A stretch of DNA of 64,000 nucleotides from Brevundimonas subvibrioides (lineage in GTDB: Bacteria > Pseudomonadota > Alphaproteobacteria > Caulobacterales > Caulobacteraceae): assembly GCF_027271155.1 (NCBI RefSeq), contig NZ_CP114542.1, positions 2,465,001 to 2,529,000 of the forward strand, given 5' to 3'. The position numbers and the translations under genes are program-made. The notes beneath the pieces were generated by a model. That model was not told where the DNA came from. It ran no database searches and was given only the letters and a program-made list of their open reading frames with translations. Of this stretch, positions 61,202 to 64,000 are shown in pieces. Each line of letters begins with the position of its first letter. Position 1 is the stretch's first letter.

Positions 61202-63303
61202 ACGCTGCCCAGGGTCCGCAGCCGCGCCCTGGGATGAACCTCGTTCTGGCTCATGACCACGGTCTGGCCCCGGAAGCGTTCGATGATCGAGCGGACATAG
61301 GGCCGGATCTGCGGGCCGGTCAGCAGGACGGCGCTTTCGCCAGACATGGCGGCGCGTTCGAACACGTCGCGGACGGCGCGGATGAAGTCCTGAAGCCGTG
61401 ACGGGGCCATGGCCAGCTGCTTTTCCTCGCCGCCCCCGACGAGGGCCTCGGCAAAGGCGCTTTCCCATTCGGGCGACAGGGTGATGATCGGCAGGGCTCC
61501 GTCCTCGCCCTTGTATTGCCAGCACAGTTGACGGGCCAGGCGGGTGCGGACGTGCTCGACCAGGGTGGTGACGGACGAGGAATGCGGCGCGGCCTCGGCC
61601 AGACCTTCGAGGATGGCCCCGAGATCGCGGATCGACACCTTCTCGCGCAGCAGCGCCTGCAGCACGCGCTGCAGGGTGGTGACGGTGACGACCGACGGCA
61701 CCAGTTCGTCGACCAGCTTCTTTTCCTCGACGCCCAGTTCCTTGATCAGCTTCTGCACCTCGGCATAGCTGAGCAGATCGGCCATGTTCTCCTTGAGGAT
61801 TTCGGTCAGATGGGTGGTCAGCACAGTCGCGGGATCGACGATGGTGTAGCCGCGGAACGTCGCCTCTTCGCGCAGGCTCTCGTCGATCCAGGTCGCCGGC
61901 AGGCCGAAGGCGGGTTCCTTGGTGTGCTCGCCGGGCAGTTCGACCTGACGCCCCGCCGGGTCCATGGCCATCAGCGAGCCCAGCCGCACCTCGCCGGCGC
62001 CCGCCTCCATCTCCTTGATGCGGATGGCATAGCCCTGGTTCGGCAGACGCATGTTGTCGAGGATACGCACCGACGGCATGACGAAGCCGTATTCCTGGGC
62101 CAGGGCGCGGCGCAGGGCCCGCACCTGATCGGTCAGGCGGCGACCCTCCAGGTCGTTGATCAGCGTCAGCAGGGAATAGCCCAGCTCGATCTTGACCTCG
62201 TCGATGGTCAGGGCGGTGCCGATGGGCTCCTCGACGTCGTCCTTGGGCTTGGCATTGGCGGCGTCGGTCTCGGCGGGCGGGGGCTTCAGCTTCGCCCGGC
62301 CAAGGCGCCAGGCCATGAAGCCCGCGCCGATGGCCAGGGCCGCGAACGGGATGATCGGCATGCCGGGGATCAGGGCCAGCAGACCGGCTGCGGCCGACAC
62401 CATGCCGAGGCTGACGGGATTGGTGGCCAGCTGCGCGACCAGAGCCTTGTCGGCCGAGCCCTCGACACCGGCCTTGGACACGAGGAAGCCCGCGGCGATG
62501 GAGATGATGATGGCCGGGACCTGGGTGACCAGACCATCGCCGATGGTCAGCTGGATATAGGTGTTGGCCGCCTCGGCGATCGGCAGGCCATGCTGGACCG
62601 TCCCGATCAGAATACCGCCGATGGCATTGATCGCCACGATGATCAGCCCTGCGACCGCGTCGCCGCGCACGAATTTGGACGCACCGTCCATGGCCCCGAA
62701 GAAGGTCGATTCCTGCTCCAGTTCCTTGCGACGCAGCTTGGCCTGGTCCTCGGTGATCAGGCCCGAGGACAGGTCGGCATCGATGGCCATCTGCTTGCCC
62801 GGCATGGAGTCGAGGGTGAAGCGGGCGCTGACCTCGGCGATGCGGGTCGAGCCCTTGGTGATGACCACGAAGTTCACCACCAGGATGATGGCGAAGATGA
62901 TGATGCCGATGATGAAGCTGCCGCCCATCATCAACTGCCCGAAGGCGTTGATGACCTGACCGGCCGCGTCGTGGCCCTCGTGGCCGTGGCTGAGCACCAG
63001 CCGGGTCGAGGCCAGGTTCAGGCCCAGCCGGAACAGGGTCGAGACCAGCAGAACCGTCGGGAAGATGGCGAAGTCCAGCGGCCGCTTCATCATCAGCGCC
63101 GTCATCAGGATCAGCACGGACGAGACCAGGCTGATGGCCAGCAGCAGGTCCAGCAGGAACTTGGGCACCGGCAGGATCAGCAGCAGGATGACGCCGATCA
63201 CCCCGACGGCCATCCCTACTTCGCCACGCAGCAGCCAGCCCCGGATGTCGCCCCCGGTCGGACGGGCCATGCCGTCCTTCATCATAACGGGCGTGTCGGT
63301 CAC
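61198..63303 (-). CDS. flhA: Flagellar type III export gate protein FlhA
   Basis: This 701-residue protein is the main gate of the flagellar export machine. About eight N-terminal membrane helices occupy residues 25-330. The FHIPEP signature is present (AEVSARFTLDSMPGKQMAID, residues about 150-170), and the C-terminal cytoplasmic ring domain has RILDNMRLPNQGYAIRI. Start GTG 63303 overlaps the beta-lactamase stop. ATG 63285, 63282 or 63270 are alternatives. No other flagellar genes are in the window. Confidence 0.95.
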   Translation of the reverse strand: MTDTPVMMKDGMARPTGGDIRGWLLRGEVGMAVGVIGVILLLILPVPKFLLDLLLAISLVSSVLILMTALMMKRPLDFAIFPTVLLVSTLFRLGLNLASTRLVLSHGHEGHDAAGQVINAFGQLMMGGSFIIGIIIFAIILVVNFVVITKGSTRIAEVSARFTLDSMPGKQMAIDADLSSGLITEDQAKLRRKELEQESTFFGAMDGASKFVRGDAVAGLIIVAINAIGGILIGTVQHGLPIAEAANTYIQLTIGDGLVTQVPAIIISIAAGFLVSKAGVEGSADKALVAQLATNPVSLGMVSAAAGLLALIPGMPIIPFAALAIGAGFMAWRLGRAKLKPPPAETDAANAKPKDDVEEPIGTALTIDEVKIELGYSLLTLINDLEGRRLTDQVRALRRALAQEYGFVMPSVRILDNMRLPNQGYAIRIKEMEAGAGEVRLGSLMAMDPAGRQVELPGEHTKEPAFGLPATWIDESLREEATFRGYTIVDPATVLTTHLTEILKENMADLLSYAEVQKLIKELGVEEKKLVDELVPSVVTVTTLQRVLQALLREKVSIRDLGAILEGLAEAAPHSSSVTTLVEHVRTRLARQLCWQYKGEDGALPIITLSPEWESAFAEALVGGGEEKQLAMAPSRLQDFIRAVRDVFERAAMSGESAVLLTGPQIRPYVRSIIERFRGQTVVMSQNEVHPRARLRTLGSV

Positions 63304-64000
63304 GCGCGACCCAGGCGGGTCAGGGCAAGGCGCGTCGCCTCGGCGATCACCGCGGCGTTCCGGGCATCCGAGGTGTCGCGGCCGGCGTGGTAGTAGGCGG
63401 CGACGATGACCGGATCACCGGTCGGTGGATACAGGATGCCGATGTCGTTGGTCGGTCCGTAGCCGCCGGTTCCGGTCTTGTGCGCGACCCGCCAGCCGTC
63501 CGGCACGCCGGCCTTGAGCCGGTCGACGCCGGTGGGGGATGAGACCATCCATCCCAGCAGCATGGTCTTCGACTCCGCCGACAGGGACGAGGTCGGGTCA
63601 ACGAACAGGCGATGCAGGTTGGCGGCGGACTGGCCCGGGGTGATGGTGTCCTTGTCGCCGTCCAGCCGGTTCATCTCGGGCTCGAAGCGATCGACGCGGG
63701 TCGTCTCGTCGCCGATGCCGCGGTAGAAGGCGCGCATGGCGTCGAGGCCGCCCAGCGCCTTCAGCAGCAGATTGGCGGCCGGATTGTCGGAGACCTCGAC
63801 CGTGCCCTTCATCAACTGTTCGACGGTCAGGCTCCCGCCGACGGCGGGTTCGGTCACCGGGGCGTGATCGAGCATGTCGGCACGGGTGATCGGAATGGCG
63901 CGGTCGAGCCGTTCCTGACCGGCCTGGACCCGCATCAGGATCGCGGCCGCCAGATACATCTTGAACGTCGAGCAATAGACAAACCGCTCGTCGCCGCGCG
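63300..64000 (-). CDS. Class A beta-lactamase, truncated by the window edge
   Basis: At least 233 codons of a class A serine beta-lactamase. The active-site STFK (Ser70) lies at the right edge (about 63961-63972), followed by SDN (Ser130) in VEVSDNPAAN, EPEMN (Glu166), and KTGTGGYG (Lys234). All catalytic residues are intact. The signal peptide and start lie beyond 64000. Its TGA stop overlaps the flhA GTG, so it is probably upstream in the same transcript. Confidence 0.93.
   Translation of the reverse strand, partial: RGDERFVYCSTFKMYLAAAILMRVQAGQERLDRAIPITRADMLDHAPVTEPAVGGSLTVEQLMKGTVEVSDNPAANLLLKALGGLDAMRAFYRGIGDETTRVDRFEPEMNRLDGDKDTITPGQSAANLHRLFVDPTSSLSAESKTMLLGWMVSSPTGVDRLKAGVPDGWRVAHKTGTGGYGPTNDIGILYPPTGDPVIVAAYYHAGRDTSDARNAAVIAEATRLALTRLGRA

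Noticed and set aside
1..64000. CRISPR array or prophage
   Set aside because: No regularly spaced repeats, cas genes, phage structural genes or integrase were seen. The only mobile trace is the IS5-type remnant near 8.6-9.1 kb and the small palindromes.

Overview
The window is GC-rich, densely packed bacterial chromosome. It most resembles a stalked or holdfast-forming alphaproteobacterium of the Caulobacterales, probably Brevundimonas or a close relative. That is an inference from gene content: a holdfast-anchor locus (hfaA-hfaB-hfaD), an alphaproteobacterial-style dcw cluster, HWE-type signalling kinases, flhA, and a chromosomal class A beta-lactamase. No species marker such as 16S rRNA is present.

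Region by region. 0-7.3 kb: a CBS-pair protein and a rhomboid protease on the minus strand, then the divergent hfaABD operon, whose products hold the polysaccharide holdfast to the cell surface, and a large secreted M16 zinc protease. 7.3-9.1 kb: an A/T-rich island that breaks the base composition, with a YkgJ-like cysteine-cluster gene and a decayed IS5-type transposase. 9.1-22.5 kb: housekeeping and envelope genes: a polyproline secreted protein, a PAS protein, pirin, PhoH, gamma-carbonic anhydrase, a SIMPL protein, a CAU-anticodon tRNA, a secreted beta-helix/Sel1 lipoprotein pair, free-methionine-sulfoxide reductase, a CitE-like lyase, KpsC (capsule Kdo linker) and a ketoacyl synthase III. 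22.5-34 kb (mostly minus strand): pyruvate phosphate dikinase, glycyl-tRNA synthetase alpha and beta with an unknown gene wedged between them, a fasciclin protein, ispE, a TPR protein and murG.

34-48 kb: sppA, a peptidoglycan amidase, the RNase P RNA, and then the tightly overlapping division and wall cluster mraZ-rsmH-ftsL-ftsI-murE-murF-mraY-murD-ftsW, preceded by a four-repeat MraZ operator. The cluster stops after ftsW and is followed by panD. murG sits 13 kb away on the other strand, and murC, murB, ddl, ftsQ, ftsA and ftsZ are absent, so the usual dcw order is broken here. 48-54 kb: dxs, ispA, csaA and xseB (isoprenoid precursor supply next to cell-wall lipid carrier demand), then an inserted AbrB/MazF toxin-antitoxin pair, a histidine phosphatase and an HDAC-like deacetylase.

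54-64 kb: an acetyltransferase, a CoxE-type VWA protein, small envelope and stress proteins, a four-gene overlapping signalling operon (CHASE3 kinase, response regulator, REC-HWE kinase, Nudix hydrolase), a membrane protein, flhA of the flagellar export gate, and a class A beta-lactamase that overlaps flhA and runs off the right end.

The most unusual signals are: a strong minus-strand terminator in front of phoH with no gene to terminate; an ispE whose conserved N-terminus has no AUG, GUG or UUG start; an intergenic-type palindrome embedded in the glyS reading frame; a repeat unit shared by HfaA and HfaD; and the split dcw cluster with its four-box MraZ operator. I did not find a convincing wholly new multi-gene system.
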